Below, in pieces: positions 9,047 through 19,300 of a stretch of DNA of 42,426 bases. The notes under the pieces are model-generated. The model was not told where the DNA came from, searched no databases, and saw only the letters and a list, made by a program, of their open reading frames with translations. The stretch spans positions 1 through 42,426 of the forward strand of contig JAOUMJ010000026.1 in NCBI GenBank assembly GCA_029881495.1, written 5' to 3'. This DNA comes from Nitrospinota bacterium. GTDB lineage: Bacteria; Nitrospinota_A; UBA7883; JACRGQ01. The position numbers and the translations under genes were made by a program. The first letter of the stretch is position 1. Every line of letters starts with the position of its first letter.

Positions 9047-12000
9047 ACTATCGGTACTCCAGTTGTTCCATCTTTAGGGTAAGTTGAATTGATCGCAGGG
9101 GGAACCGTGTCAATGACGATTGAACAGCTTCCGCTTGATGACCAGTTTCCTGCCTCATCCCGTTCCTGAACATAGAGCGTGTATCCGCCATCAACCAGCT
9201 CGAATTCGGGGACATAGGAGCGCGATTTTGTTTCCGTCGCGCCTGTAGTGAGGTCCGCATTTCCAAGTTTGTATCGGTAGGTTCCGTTGCCGCCGTTTCC
9301 GCCAGAGGCCCATCTCCATTCAGGGGTTTTATTATTGGTTGGAGAGGTATCCGCCGTTGATACAATAGGTGAATTCGGCGCCGTGAGATCAATGGTATAC
9401 GTCTCTGTCTTTACTGGTTCAATGTTTCCAGCTTCATCTGTGGAGAAGAAGCTTAGCGTGGTGGTTCCTTCCGTATCCAATCTTACAGGCGATGAATAGG
9501 TCGCGGAGTCGATTGTCGGTGTTGATCCATCGGTAGTGAAGTATGTAGCAGAGATACCGGTATTGCTTCTATCGTTCACGTTCAAGGCTACGTCGATTCC
9601 TGAATATAGCCCGCCAGCCGGTATGGCTGATGTGATTGGCGGTATCGGATTGTTTATATAAAACCAGATTTCATAATCGCCACCCTGGATTGAATTTCCG
9701 CTTAATAGAGGGGATGCTCCTCCCGGCATGGTGAGGAACTCTCCATCAAGAAGCATTTCTGGATTATTTTTCCCCCAGATGAAGTTCCCTTTTATCTTAA
9801 GATGGGTCAATATGCGGTTCATTCTTTTTATATCTGAAATTTGCGTGAAGAGAGTGTGGAGAAGCATGTCTATCGTGGTGTCCCTGAATTGTATCGAGAT
9901 GAATTTCCCTGTAGCGTTTGCATCGGTTGCCAGTATTATCGGGCTGTAGCAATCGGGTTGAAGGTATTGCGTCACCTGTCCCGGTTCCAGTTTTCCCGTT
10001 GATCCAAGGTTTACCGGTATTTCCATCCTGACTTCGCAAACAGGTTTGCCGTTGACCGATTCGACCGCGATCTCATCGCTCAGCTCAACATGTATCCCGT
10101 TAATGAATGTATGCACATTCACGTCCATATCGTTGACAAGCGATATTTGGTTACCATCGGTCCTGGTTAGCAATACATTAGTGATATGTATTGCAGGTTG
10201 TTTGGCGCTAGTTATCTCATCAAGCTTTGATATCGCATCCTGGATAGTGTGCGCATTTTGTAAATTAACGGAGCCTTCCCCGTCGTAGAAAATATCCTTT
10301 GCCGAATTCAGAGAGGCGTTGAATATCAGGGTTGTTTCCGGCCTGTTTCCCAGAGTGGCTCTTATTTGCTGGGTTGCGTTGTTTGGATCCAATATCCAAT
10401 AACATTCTGCCATCCCATTTATGTCTGTTTTAACCGTTAAAGTCTTGATCGGTTCTATATAGAGAGCTCCGCTTGCGGGCAGTGTGACCGAGCCTGATGA
10501 AATCGCACCGCTTGCGGGTGGTGTGGCCGTGCCGGATGAAATCGCACCGCTTGCGGTTCCCGAAACTGCGCCCGACCCAACCGCGCCAGCAGCGTAAGGT
10601 GTAAAAGGGGAGGTTGATACCGCGCCGCTTCCGGCAATGATGGCGAAAGTTACTTCTGCATCTTTTACGGGCCAGCTTCCGTTGGCTACGCGGACTTGAA
10701 GTGGGGCGGGGAGGGTGTTGTCTGCCTTGGCATTTTGCCCGTCACCGCCGACATAGTGGAGAGTAAAGTTTTGCCTCAACTGGTCAAGAGCATCTTTTAC
10801 ATTATTAACAATTAGATCTGGATGCTGTTCGTCAGGGAACGCGCTCCCGTCGTATGAGATATCCTCGGCTGTGTTAAGGAACGCGTTGAATCCTATCAGC
10901 AGTTCTGGTTTGTCCGGCAGGAAGGCTTCGATCCTTTGGACGGGATCGCTGTTGCCAAGCCGCCAGTCACAATGAGCAAGTCCGTTCGCATCCGTTTTGA
11001 CAGTTATAATTGGACCATGAGTCGTACCGGAAGAGAGCGTGCCGTTTCCGGTGAGTACTCTGAAATTTACATCGGCATCTTTTACTGTCCACTGGCCGTT
11101 CGCGACGCGGACTTCAAGCGATTGCGAAAGAATGCTTCGCGCTACAATGATGTTATTCTCGCCGTCAACGATATCCGGCATCGTGGATTGACCGTCGCCG
11201 CTGACATAATGGAGGGAGTAGTTTTCGCGGAGCTGGTCGATAGCGGTTTCAATACTCTCGGCAATCAAATCTGGATGTTGCGAATCCGGGAAATCCGAGC
11301 CTTTGTAGGCTATTTCATCCGCCTGATTCAGGAACGAATTGAATCCTATTACCATGTCGGGCTTATCCTCAAGATAGGAGATCGCCCTTTGAGCAGGAGA
11401 AACCTTGTCGATCTTCCACTCGCAGGAGGCAAACCCGGACGCATCGGTTTCTACCATGATTTTCCTGCCGTTCCCGGCGGAACTTGAGAGGGCTCCGCTT
11501 CCATCGTCATTGATGATCTCAAAAACAACTTTCGCTTTGTCCGTTGGCCAGTTTCCATTTGCTACGCGCACCTCAAGAGGATGGGGTAGCGTGTCCGGCT
11601 TTGTCTCGATAGAACCATCATCGCCGTAAAGGAACGGCACGAAGGTCTGCCCGTCGCCGCTGACATAGCGAAGGGTATGGTTTTGCATCAGCTCATCAAG
11701 CGCTTCTTCAACCGTATCTACGACAGTACCGCTTTGTGGATTGCTGTCGTAGGATACTTTTTCAGCTATGCTGAAAGATGCTCCGAAAAGGACAGGGGTT
11801 GAAAGTTCCCGTCCATCGGGATCCATCAATATTGCCTCTACCTGCTGGACATGTAATGTTCCTTTGGCGTCCTTCCTCATTTTGGTTTTAGGCGGAAGCT
11901 GCCAGACGCAACGCGCCTCACCGCTGGAATCTGTGGTAACGGTGAACGATTTGTAGCCGCCGCTTTTTTCTTCAAGAGGATCTTTTGCGTCGATCCCTTC

Positions 12001-13944
12001 TACGGGATTGATAATCCCATCGCCGTAAACAATGTTGAATTTCAAATGAGCGCCAACCACAGGATGGTGGCAGTTCAATACCTTGACCGTCAACGGCTGG
12101 GGGAGTGGGTCGCCTGGTTTCGCCTCCTGTCCGTCGCCACAGACGTATACGAGATTGTAATCCGAAAGAGGAGCAAATAGTTTTCGACAATCATGAATCT
12201 CTGCCCATTTGATCCCGTCAAATTTCATCAAAGCGAGACGCGCAAAATGGTGGCGAATCCCATGAGGGTTCTGCGGCACAGGGATCTTTTCAGCCCCTTC
12301 TCTAGGCCATATGATATCTTCAAGATTTATACGCGCCGGGATCAGCCAGTAATCGCCTGGTGAATAGCTTCCATGTTCGAATCGAATCTCAATACCCCCT
12401 TCAATCCTGATCCAGCCGCCGTTTTCCGCGGGAATATTTACCGGCATTTCACCATGACAGTCCCATCGCCGGACTGTGGGGGAAGAATTGAAGTCATCCA
12501 TTGATAAAGGAATCCCGCCCGGCCATTCCGCGATGGTAAGGTAGTTTCCTTCTACCTCGCTCAAGATAGCCAGTGTGCCTGATTCTCCCCGCAATGTGCG
12601 CTCTTCGTCGGTAATTTCTATCAAATCGTTGACTTTGAAACGGGAAAGAATGTTTCCGCCTGTTTCATCAACGGTTATGTTATTGCCTGCGATAGATTTA
12701 AGCGCTCTCACCATCGTTCCATTATTTCTTGACCACTTGAAGGTGACCTTTTCCTCCGTTTCCCAGTCCGCGTCGAGGATGCCCCCCTTGTGAATTTCGA
12801 CCCGGTATAACTGGTTTTCAAGTAGGCGGTATCCGCCGCTGGGTGGGATGATGCATAGATTTTCCAGATCGGAACCTGGCATTGTCCTTGCGTTCATTTT
12901 ACCTTTGTTGCCGGAAGTAATCTCATCCCATGCGGAAAAGCTGGATAGGGGATTTACTTCATCGTCAAATTCGGCAACCTTTGCGACCTTAACCTGCGAG
13001 ATAGTTTTCAAGCGCGTTGTGCTGTCCGGCCCTCCAAGAGCAACTTCAAGAAGTCCTGGTTCGGTGACAGAAGTGACGTGGTGATCCCAAACGTCCAGGT
13101 AGGCCAGGTATATTCCGGGAGTATCGCCAGGTCTTGGAAGAGGCGGAAATCCAGAATGCCGAGGCGAGAGGTGGGCCAATTTTGGATTTGTTGACCCTGT
13201 GTAGTCCGAAATATCGACATTGAAAGTGACCTGCTTTTTTGTTTTGTTTATGCTCTCGATCTGTATTATGGAAATTTGCCTGTCTTCTGCCCATATTTCA
13301 ACCCATTCACCTGTCGCAAATTCAATTGAATCGACGGTAAGAGTGGAAAGAACGACTTTATTGTTTTCGGGGAAAGATGCTATAGCGGCAAATTTTCCCA
13401 TGGAATATGACAGATTCCTGCAACCCTCCTGGGTCGAATATGCACGTATTCTTTTTAAAATTGCTTTGCCGGAGGCTGAAGCATTTGGCGCAATAGTAAT
13501 GATATTATTTTCTTTATTTATATTTACGATTTGCGAAACCGTAATTCGTCCATCAGCTGTTGTGATCTCAAGCCAGTCCCCTAAGTGAAGATTGATTCCG
13601 TCAATGCTTAAAGTAGCAAGCGATATATTTGAAGAGTTTTTATTCAGTTCAACATTTATTTCTCTCCCCTCAGAAATATCACAGAGAATCCCGTCGACAT
13701 AAAACTTTCCCGCTGATATATGAAGGTCTGTAACCGGGCCTATCGAAGATAACTTGAAGCCGTTCCCGTTATGAGGAGCGCCGCTATCGCCAATAATATA
13801 TTTTCCGGATGTATTTCGGAAAAACCGTTCAATATCGAACTGTTCGTTCCAGTCAGAATCGAGCTGTATCCGTCCCTGCTGTTGACGAACTCCGCTATAG
13901 GATTTTGTCCTTTCAAAAGTCAGCCTTGAAAAATCACCTTTCAC
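9043..13944 (-). CDS. DUF6519 protein with Ig-like stalk repeats, giant eCIS fibre protein
   Basis: 1633 aa. The N-terminal DUF6519 region (about 1-590) begins MKGDFSRLTFERTKSYSGV and contains QLDSDWNEQ, paralogous to the 1261-aa protein. Four invasin/Big_1-like units follow, each starting with a YVxGDGQ variant and containing a TDxxGxAxCxW-type strand, with 'DALDQLRQN' helical spacers between them. Next come a chitobiase C-terminal-like sandwich (ATYFTTDGSTPTIDSATYSS), another Ig-like unit (GGYTLYVQERDEAGNWSSSG), and the first strand of a Big_5 domain that stops at GTTGVPIV. The rest of that domain is the N-terminus of the downstream Kelch gene, in the -1 frame. It looks like a long stalk anchored to the baseplate. 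No signal peptide. Confidence 0.85.
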   Translation of the reverse strand: MKGDFSRLTFERTKSYSGVRQQQGRIQLDSDWNEQFDIERFFRNTSGKYIIGDSGAPHNGNGFKLSSIGPVTDLHISAGKFYVDGILCDISEGREINVELNKNSSNISLATLSIDGINLHLGDWLEITTADGRITVSQIVNINKENNIITIAPNASASGKAILKRIRAYSTQEGCRNLSYSMGKFAAIASFPENNKVVLSTLTVDSIEFATGEWVEIWAEDRQISIIQIESINKTKKQVTFNVDISDYTGSTNPKLAHLSPRHSGFPPLPRPGDTPGIYLAYLDVWDHHVTSVTEPGLLEVALGGPDSTTRLKTISQVKVAKVAEFDDEVNPLSSFSAWDEITSGNKGKMNARTMPGSDLENLCIIPPSGGYRLLENQLYRVEIHKGGILDADWETEEKVTFKWSRNNGTMVRALKSIAGNNITVDETGGNILSRFKVNDLIEITDEERTLRGESGTLAILSEVEGNYLTIAEWPGGIPLSMDDFNSSPTVRRWDCHGEMPVNIPAENGGWIRIEGGIEIRFEHGSYSPGDYWLIPARINLEDIIWPREGAEKIPVPQNPHGIRHHFARLALMKFDGIKWAEIHDCRKLFAPLSDYNLVYVCGDGQEAKPGDPLPQPLTVKVLNCHHPVVGAHLKFNIVYGDGIINPVEGIDAKDPLEEKSGGYKSFTVTTDSSGEARCVWQLPPKTKMRKDAKGTLHVQQVEAILMDPDGRELSTPVLFGASFSIAEKVSYDSNPQSGTVVDTVEEALDELMQNHTLRYVSGDGQTFVPFLYGDDGSIETKPDTLPHPLEVRVANGNWPTDKAKVVFEIINDDGSGALSSSAGNGRKIMVETDASGFASCEWKIDKVSPAQRAISYLEDKPDMVIGFNSFLNQADEIAYKGSDFPDSQHPDLIAESIETAIDQLRENYSLHYVSGDGQSTMPDIVDGENNIIVARSILSQSLEVRVANGQWTVKDADVNFRVLTGNGTLSSGTTHGPIITVKTDANGLAHCDWRLGNSDPVQRIEAFLPDKPELLIGFNAFLNTAEDISYDGSAFPDEQHPDLIVNNVKDALDQLRQNFTLHYVGGDGQNAKADNTLPAPLQVRVANGSWPVKDAEVTFAIIAGSGAVSTSPFTPYAAGAVGSGAVSGTASGAISSGTATPPASGAISSGSVTLPASGALYIEPIKTLTVKTDINGMAECYWILDPNNATQQIRATLGNRPETTLIFNASLNSAKDIFYDGEGSVNLQNAHTIQDAISKLDEITSAKQPAIHITNVLLTRTDGNQISLVNDMDVNVHTFINGIHVELSDEIAVESVNGKPVCEVRMEIPVNLGSTGKLEPGQVTQYLQPDCYSPIILATDANATGKFISIQFRDTTIDMLLHTLFTQISDIKRMNRILTHLKIKGNFIWGKNNPEMLLDGEFLTMPGGASPLLSGNSIQGGDYEIWFYINNPIPPITSAIPAGGLYSGIDVALNVNDRSNTGISATYFTTDGSTPTIDSATYSSPVRLDTEGTTTLSFFSTDEAGNIEPVKTETYTIDLTAPNSPIVSTADTSPTNNKTPEWRWASGGNGGNGTYRYKLGNADLTTGATETKSRSYVPEFELVDGGYTLYVQERDEAGNWSSSGSCSIVIDTVPPAINSTYPKDGTTGVPIV
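10466..10582 (-). repeat. 39-bp in-frame tandem repeat, three units, in the fibre gene
   Basis: Three 39-bp units (10466-10504, 10505-10543, 10544-10582) encode 13-residue Gly/Ala/Ser units such as GAISSGSVTLPAS inside the fourth Ig-like unit. The first two are close copies and the third is more diverged. The period is a multiple of three, so copy-number change would keep the frame. Confidence 0.8.
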
Positions 13945-13965
13945 TGAAAAGCTCCTTTTGCATAT

Positions 13966-16374
13966 TCATGAGACGTAAAATATTTCAGCATCAAGTCCGA
14001 ACCGGAGGTAGTCATCAATGCTGGCGCGAAGGTTGGATTCCCTTTGCGGTTGTTTCAGGTGCGAAAAGACGCCCATCTCCGATCCATCTTCTGCGCCGGT
14101 GCGAATTTCCACTGGACAGTCGCCGGAAAGTTGCGCATAAGCTGGATGACCAAAATTCTTTGAAGTAAAAACCGGTTTTAATAATTTGTTTATGAGCTCT
14201 TTTTCCTTTGGCGACTTTGCCGATTTAAGCGAGTGTTCAGGCTGGCATCGAAAACGTTTTGGAAGTTTCGAGCTCCCGGGAATATAGCAGTAGCGCACGC
14301 AACCAGTTTGAGACCTTTCAACGTCAACCGCATGTGTAAAAATGGTTTCTGACGCAAGGCCAAACTCCCTTATGCTTACCGGCCCGAAAATTGTAGAGCG
14401 CTCAATATTGGTTTTGGGGCCGAAGGTTTCGCAGGAGTCGCAAGATGCGATAGCATGGCGGACTACCCATTCCATACCGGGTGAATCATGATATATATCC
14501 TTCTCTATGGCGGGCCGTGAGTAGGCTGATTTTTCACCAGAATCAAAATATGAATATTTCTCACGCTTTATTTTGGGAGGATCAATAATGCTGTCAAGGA
14601 TAGTTAAGTCGCACAGTTTGTATGGAAGGCGCAACGCTCCGGTAATGCAATGATCGATGACAATTTGAGTTAAAGATGTTGTTTCTTCTGTTATGATGGA
14701 ATCGGATTCAGGAAAGAGACAAGAGCCGTCTTCTCTTAATGTCCGTCCAGGGACAAGTGTGCAGTGAGACAAATTCAATTTTAAAGTTCCGCAATTTTTT
14801 ATGACGATTCCACCAAGAATTAAAAATCCGTTAATCGTAAAATTCGATTCACCTTCGTTCAGTGTAATTTTTATGTTTTTTGAGATATTTAGAGATATGC
14901 AGGGTCGAGTTTGATTTGCCGCTTCGATAACCAGAGTAGAATCCTTTGGCAAATGAATTTCAATATTTTCGTGGTAAGTGCCGCTGTCCAAAACACGGAT
15001 AACCACGTTTTTCATGGTAGCAATGTTTGGAAGCCACAGGGCAATCGCCTTATTTATCGTATCCAGCTCAGTTCCCTGTTTGACCTCTAATACCGCAGAT
15101 TGAAAATTATTTGAATCAATATAAGCTTTTATTGAATTCCCGGAGATATTTGTAATAATCGTATTCAGCCTGGCTTTGAATATGATTTCTTCCATATCGT
15201 TGCCAATGATGTTTAATCCAGCAGGCAATCCAAAGACAGTAGGAATATTTTCGAGGTCGACAAGAGTATGGCGCCTGTCATAAGGTCCGCCTCCGATATC
15301 TGACGAAAATCCATAGCAGTAACTGGTTACAACACTCCGGGCGTCTTTTTTAGAGATAGGAAGTGTGATTCGGCCAAGCACAGGATCGACTGCGGCGCTG
15401 ATCTTCACTTTGACCGTTTGCCCGGAAATTACATAGGTCTTCTCATCGGGTGGTTTCTCCCAGTTGCGTAAATTCATAATGATTATTTCCTCGGGTGGAA
15501 CCTTTTCAAATACGCTGGTTTCGCTAAGTTGCAGAAAAATTTCAAATACAGGCGAGTTTTCCCTGAAATATACGGTTTTTATGGAGGTGTTGGTTAGCAT
15601 AGCCATGCGGATAGCCTCCAGTTCATCGTAAAGAGCTCTTCTTCGCAGATGGCCTGGAACGTTTTCTTCATTGGTTAGTTGAGTCATCGTGGTTTCGGTG
15701 ATCGGATTGTTGAACAACATCATATCCAGACCCAACTGGCAAAAACGGAATTCAGACTGCTTGCCGGTGTTTGGCAAGGCCATGGTTTTAGAAAGAGGAT
15801 AGCTCTGTATCCTCCAAAGGAAGATGCCGACGTTTCGAATGTTATACTTGCCGCGGTTCCCAACGATATTCTTAATATCCGCAGTATGAGAGATGTTTTC
15901 AAACGGTCCATTTATAAGCTCTAGAGAATTTGAACCATGTAGATTGCAGGTCGTTCCCTCATGCAGTCTTGGATGATTGATATTTTGAGTTGATGAAAGA
16001 AGCCTGAAAAATTCCACAACCCGTGCCTGCCATCCGGTTGTATCGTAAGCAACCTGTTCAAGAGTAGTTGCCGTGCCTTTTCTTCTGCGATAGGCAAGAG
16101 TATTTCCGACGTATGCGCGCTGACTGAATATCCCGGGACTGCCGGGGTGCAGTCCTCTGATACCGAGGAGGTCTCCTATATATGGTACAACCCACTCCTG
16201 GCATGTTTCCACAAAGTAGTTGTCATAAAGTTGGTCAATATCACTTTCCAGGGCTCGCAGCTCTTTTTCGATTACACCAAGATATGCTTTCAGCTGATAT
16301 CCTTGCTGACTGTCTAGTTGGCGGTAGACATTCGGAAGGAGATTATATAATCGCTCTTTCTCTCGATTATTCAT
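13966..16374 (-). CDS. gpI-like phage tail/baseplate protein with beta-helix region
   Basis: 802 aa. The N-terminal ~150 residues (LYNLLPNVYRQLDSQQG, then QEWVVPYIGDLLGI and YRRRKGTATTLEQVA) match the P2 gpI-like tail proteins found in eCIS loci. Residues about 430-640 have short regular strands (TLVIEAANQTRP, FTINGFLILGGIVIKNC) that suggest a right-handed beta-helix. The C-terminus GAEDGSEMGVFSHLKQPQR, followed by DDYLRFGLDAEIF, is, as far as I recall, a conserved ending in this family. It probably joins the wedge to fibre proteins. Its start overlaps the end of the preceding wedge gene by 8 bases. It stands between the gpJ-like wedges and the DUF6519 fibres, as expected for that role. Confidence 0.85.
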   Translation of the reverse strand: MNNREKERLYNLLPNVYRQLDSQQGYQLKAYLGVIEKELRALESDIDQLYDNYFVETCQEWVVPYIGDLLGIRGLHPGSPGIFSQRAYVGNTLAYRRRKGTATTLEQVAYDTTGWQARVVEFFRLLSSTQNINHPRLHEGTTCNLHGSNSLELINGPFENISHTADIKNIVGNRGKYNIRNVGIFLWRIQSYPLSKTMALPNTGKQSEFRFCQLGLDMMLFNNPITETTMTQLTNEENVPGHLRRRALYDELEAIRMAMLTNTSIKTVYFRENSPVFEIFLQLSETSVFEKVPPEEIIIMNLRNWEKPPDEKTYVISGQTVKVKISAAVDPVLGRITLPISKKDARSVVTSYCYGFSSDIGGGPYDRRHTLVDLENIPTVFGLPAGLNIIGNDMEEIIFKARLNTIITNISGNSIKAYIDSNNFQSAVLEVKQGTELDTINKAIALWLPNIATMKNVVIRVLDSGTYHENIEIHLPKDSTLVIEAANQTRPCISLNISKNIKITLNEGESNFTINGFLILGGIVIKNCGTLKLNLSHCTLVPGRTLREDGSCLFPESDSIITEETTSLTQIVIDHCITGALRLPYKLCDLTILDSIIDPPKIKREKYSYFDSGEKSAYSRPAIEKDIYHDSPGMEWVVRHAIASCDSCETFGPKTNIERSTIFGPVSIREFGLASETIFTHAVDVERSQTGCVRYCYIPGSSKLPKRFRCQPEHSLKSAKSPKEKELINKLLKPVFTSKNFGHPAYAQLSGDCPVEIRTGAEDGSEMGVFSHLKQPQRESNLRASIDDYLRFGLDAEIFYVS

Positions 16375-19300
16375 TGGTTTTAACCTTTATCTTGATCCCG
16401 CCCTCGTTTGGGAATAGGAGTTCGGAAGGGAGGATCATGTTGTTAATTACCCTTGCGCTTTGAGCCGGTAACACGGAATTGAAAGAGCATTCATTCCCCT
16501 CCATATATAATGAATCAATATCTACCGCGGTTACGCCGGGAACGTCCTGAATAATGGTAATGATTTCCGAAGCGGAGACAGTCTGGCCAAGTGAGCGCTT
16601 ATCAAACATAAATTCTGAATGCAATTTATCGTATACATTGTTTTTAACGTCATCGGCTATATAGTTTGGGTTGCAGATAATGTTGACATCGATATTAAAG
16701 TAGAGAGATTTATAGGAGTCTACGATCACTCTTTGTATCGGTTCACGAACAGCGTTAATGCCATTCATAAGATTTAAATATTGGTTTGAATGTATGCTGA
16801 CTTCCTTCCCATTCGGCCCCGAAACGGTAAGATGGATCGCGCGAGAATTTGATATCCATAAGGAAACAGCCTGTGCCTTGCCAATTCCGGAAAAACTGCA
16901 TGCAAAGTTTTCAAAGTCTTTCAGTGAAACTATCCTGCCAAGCGTTAATACACTTTTGGGGGCATTTGCACGCGCATCGTTTAAAGTTTCGGGCGCGCTT
17001 GCGCCTGTTGCCGGAACCGGATTGATTACCGAATCAATGCCAAGCGGTTTTGCTTGTAACATTGTTAAAGTATTTGAATTTACCTCTCCATCAATCCCGA
17101 TTCCTTTTCGGTAAATTGCAAAAATATTTTCTTCGCCGCTTGGAAGTCTCGAGCCGGATATGCCATCGCCAAATGTGACTGTTGTCGTGTCATCACCGTT
17201 TATCTGAATCAGATAGCCTTGCTTGTTGAAATCCTGGCTGAAAAGAGTATCTACTTCATTCCAAAGAACACCATTTACATAAATATTCATTGTCCCTTTT
17301 CCCCCTGTTGCTGTCTTCGCGGGTACATATGTAAGGGGTGGGCTTTTTATCTTGAATTTCTGGTTTGGAACGGCTCCGTTGCCGCTACCAAGGATTTCCT
17401 CCACGGTTTCGCCATGCGTGGCCAAGGCAATATTGGCGCTTATGGTCAGAGTTGCTGGATCATAATATCGCTTTATATTATCCTGCAAATACAAAACTGT
17501 TCGAGCGCCGTCATTGTTGACACTTTTCAGGGCAGCTACTTCTGTTGCAATATCGTCGTTTTCGAATGTAGGGATATTCATTAAAGTGAACGAGCCGCCG
17601 GCTTTTGTTTTTACAAATCCTTCCAGCCCATGCCGATCTGTCAGGTGCCAAACGGTTGTGTTGTCGCTGTCAATAAATGGAGGACTTAATACTGAAAGTG
17701 TATCACCGTTCTTTATGCGGTTTTTCCATATTCCGTTAGCAGTTGTCAATAGTGTTTCAGTGTTGAATACAATTACATTAGCAGGATATACATCGTATTT
17801 TGGTTCCTGATGGTAATTAGCATCGTTTGGATTGTCATGGATAAAGGATAATCTCAATGTCTCCGTAGCCGCTATTGAAATAGTACCTGTAAGATCGCTT
17901 GAATCTTTTATAAACCAGGTTTCATTTCCGCTATGATCGATCACAGGAGCTTTTACAGCCGAAAGAACAGTCTCTTCATATATTTCTTTTAGGGTCGAAC
18001 CGCTTTCGTCTAGGAACTTAAGGGAATGCCCCGTATGACTAACGAGTACTCTGGCCTGTTTTCCTCCAAGAACGATACGCCTGCCAGATTTTAACCCTGT
18101 GACAAAGGAGTCAAGCTCGATTCTGTTTCCGATGACAGGTCTGCCATCATGTACTTCTTCTTCGTATAGAGGTAGTTCGCGGTTATTAATAAGTACAACT
18201 GTATCCTGAATATAGAATTTACTTAGATTTTCATCAGTGTCTAGTCTTACTCTTGTCACTTTTCCTGATAATGTGTATTTTGCATGTTTAACAACGGAAC
18301 AGCTGGAAACTCTGTAAAGTTCCTTGTAATAGTAATTGGATAGCACGATCCAGTCACCTTTACCGATTTGCGGGTATGCAGAGTCAAGATATAGGTAATT
18401 GCCCATGCTTACCGAGAGTCTGCAATTAGGCCAGTCGGCAGGTTTTGGTATGTCTTCAAGCGTGGAAAGCGTGTGTATTTCCACACCGTTTTTAATATCC
18501 CAAACCTTGAGGGTCTTGTCATTGCTGCCAGAGATGGCAAGAAGACCGTCACTTGAGATAGAAACGGAATTTACCGCGCCCGTATGCCCAGTCAACACAG
18601 TAGTGGAAAGCTGTTCCTGCCCAGATAATATGTATCTGTTCCATACGATAACGTTCTTATCCGCGCCTGAGGATATAAAATGACCTTCTTCCGGCAGAAA
18701 TTTTACGTCATTGACTCCCAAAGCGTGACCTTTAAACTCGGAAAATTTCCATGGAAGGCTGTTACTCCAATTATCAGACGATTCACATACACGGATGGTC
18801 TTATCAAGGCAGGCTGAGATTACCTTATGTGTATTTCCTGAAATACGATAGTCAATCGAGGTAACGGCCAGAGTATGTTTATTGGTTTCAGCTTTTAATA
18901 TTGGATTGTTCGAATTGGAAAAATTCCAGATCTTTACCGATTTATCTTGCATTCCACCAGAAGCGAAAAATTGACCGGCATTTGAAAAAGCCAGAGAGCT
19001 TACAGCGCCTTCATGCGCATTTATGGCGCTGCGAAGTTCCCATGCTTTGCCGGTATCACTTTGCCATATCGAAATTTTTCCACTATTACTGCCGACAATA
19101 AGGTTATGTTTATTTTCAGAATAGGAGAAGTCAATGGAAGTTATGGAATTATTTCCGTTTTCCAGAACATATGGCTTTGTTGTTTTTAAAACAATATTAT
19201 TAAGGACAAGTACCCCGTTTATGTCGCCGGATGCAACATACTCACCTTTTGGTGAAATGGCAAGGCAGTTAATTTTGCAATTGTGACCTGATAAACGATT

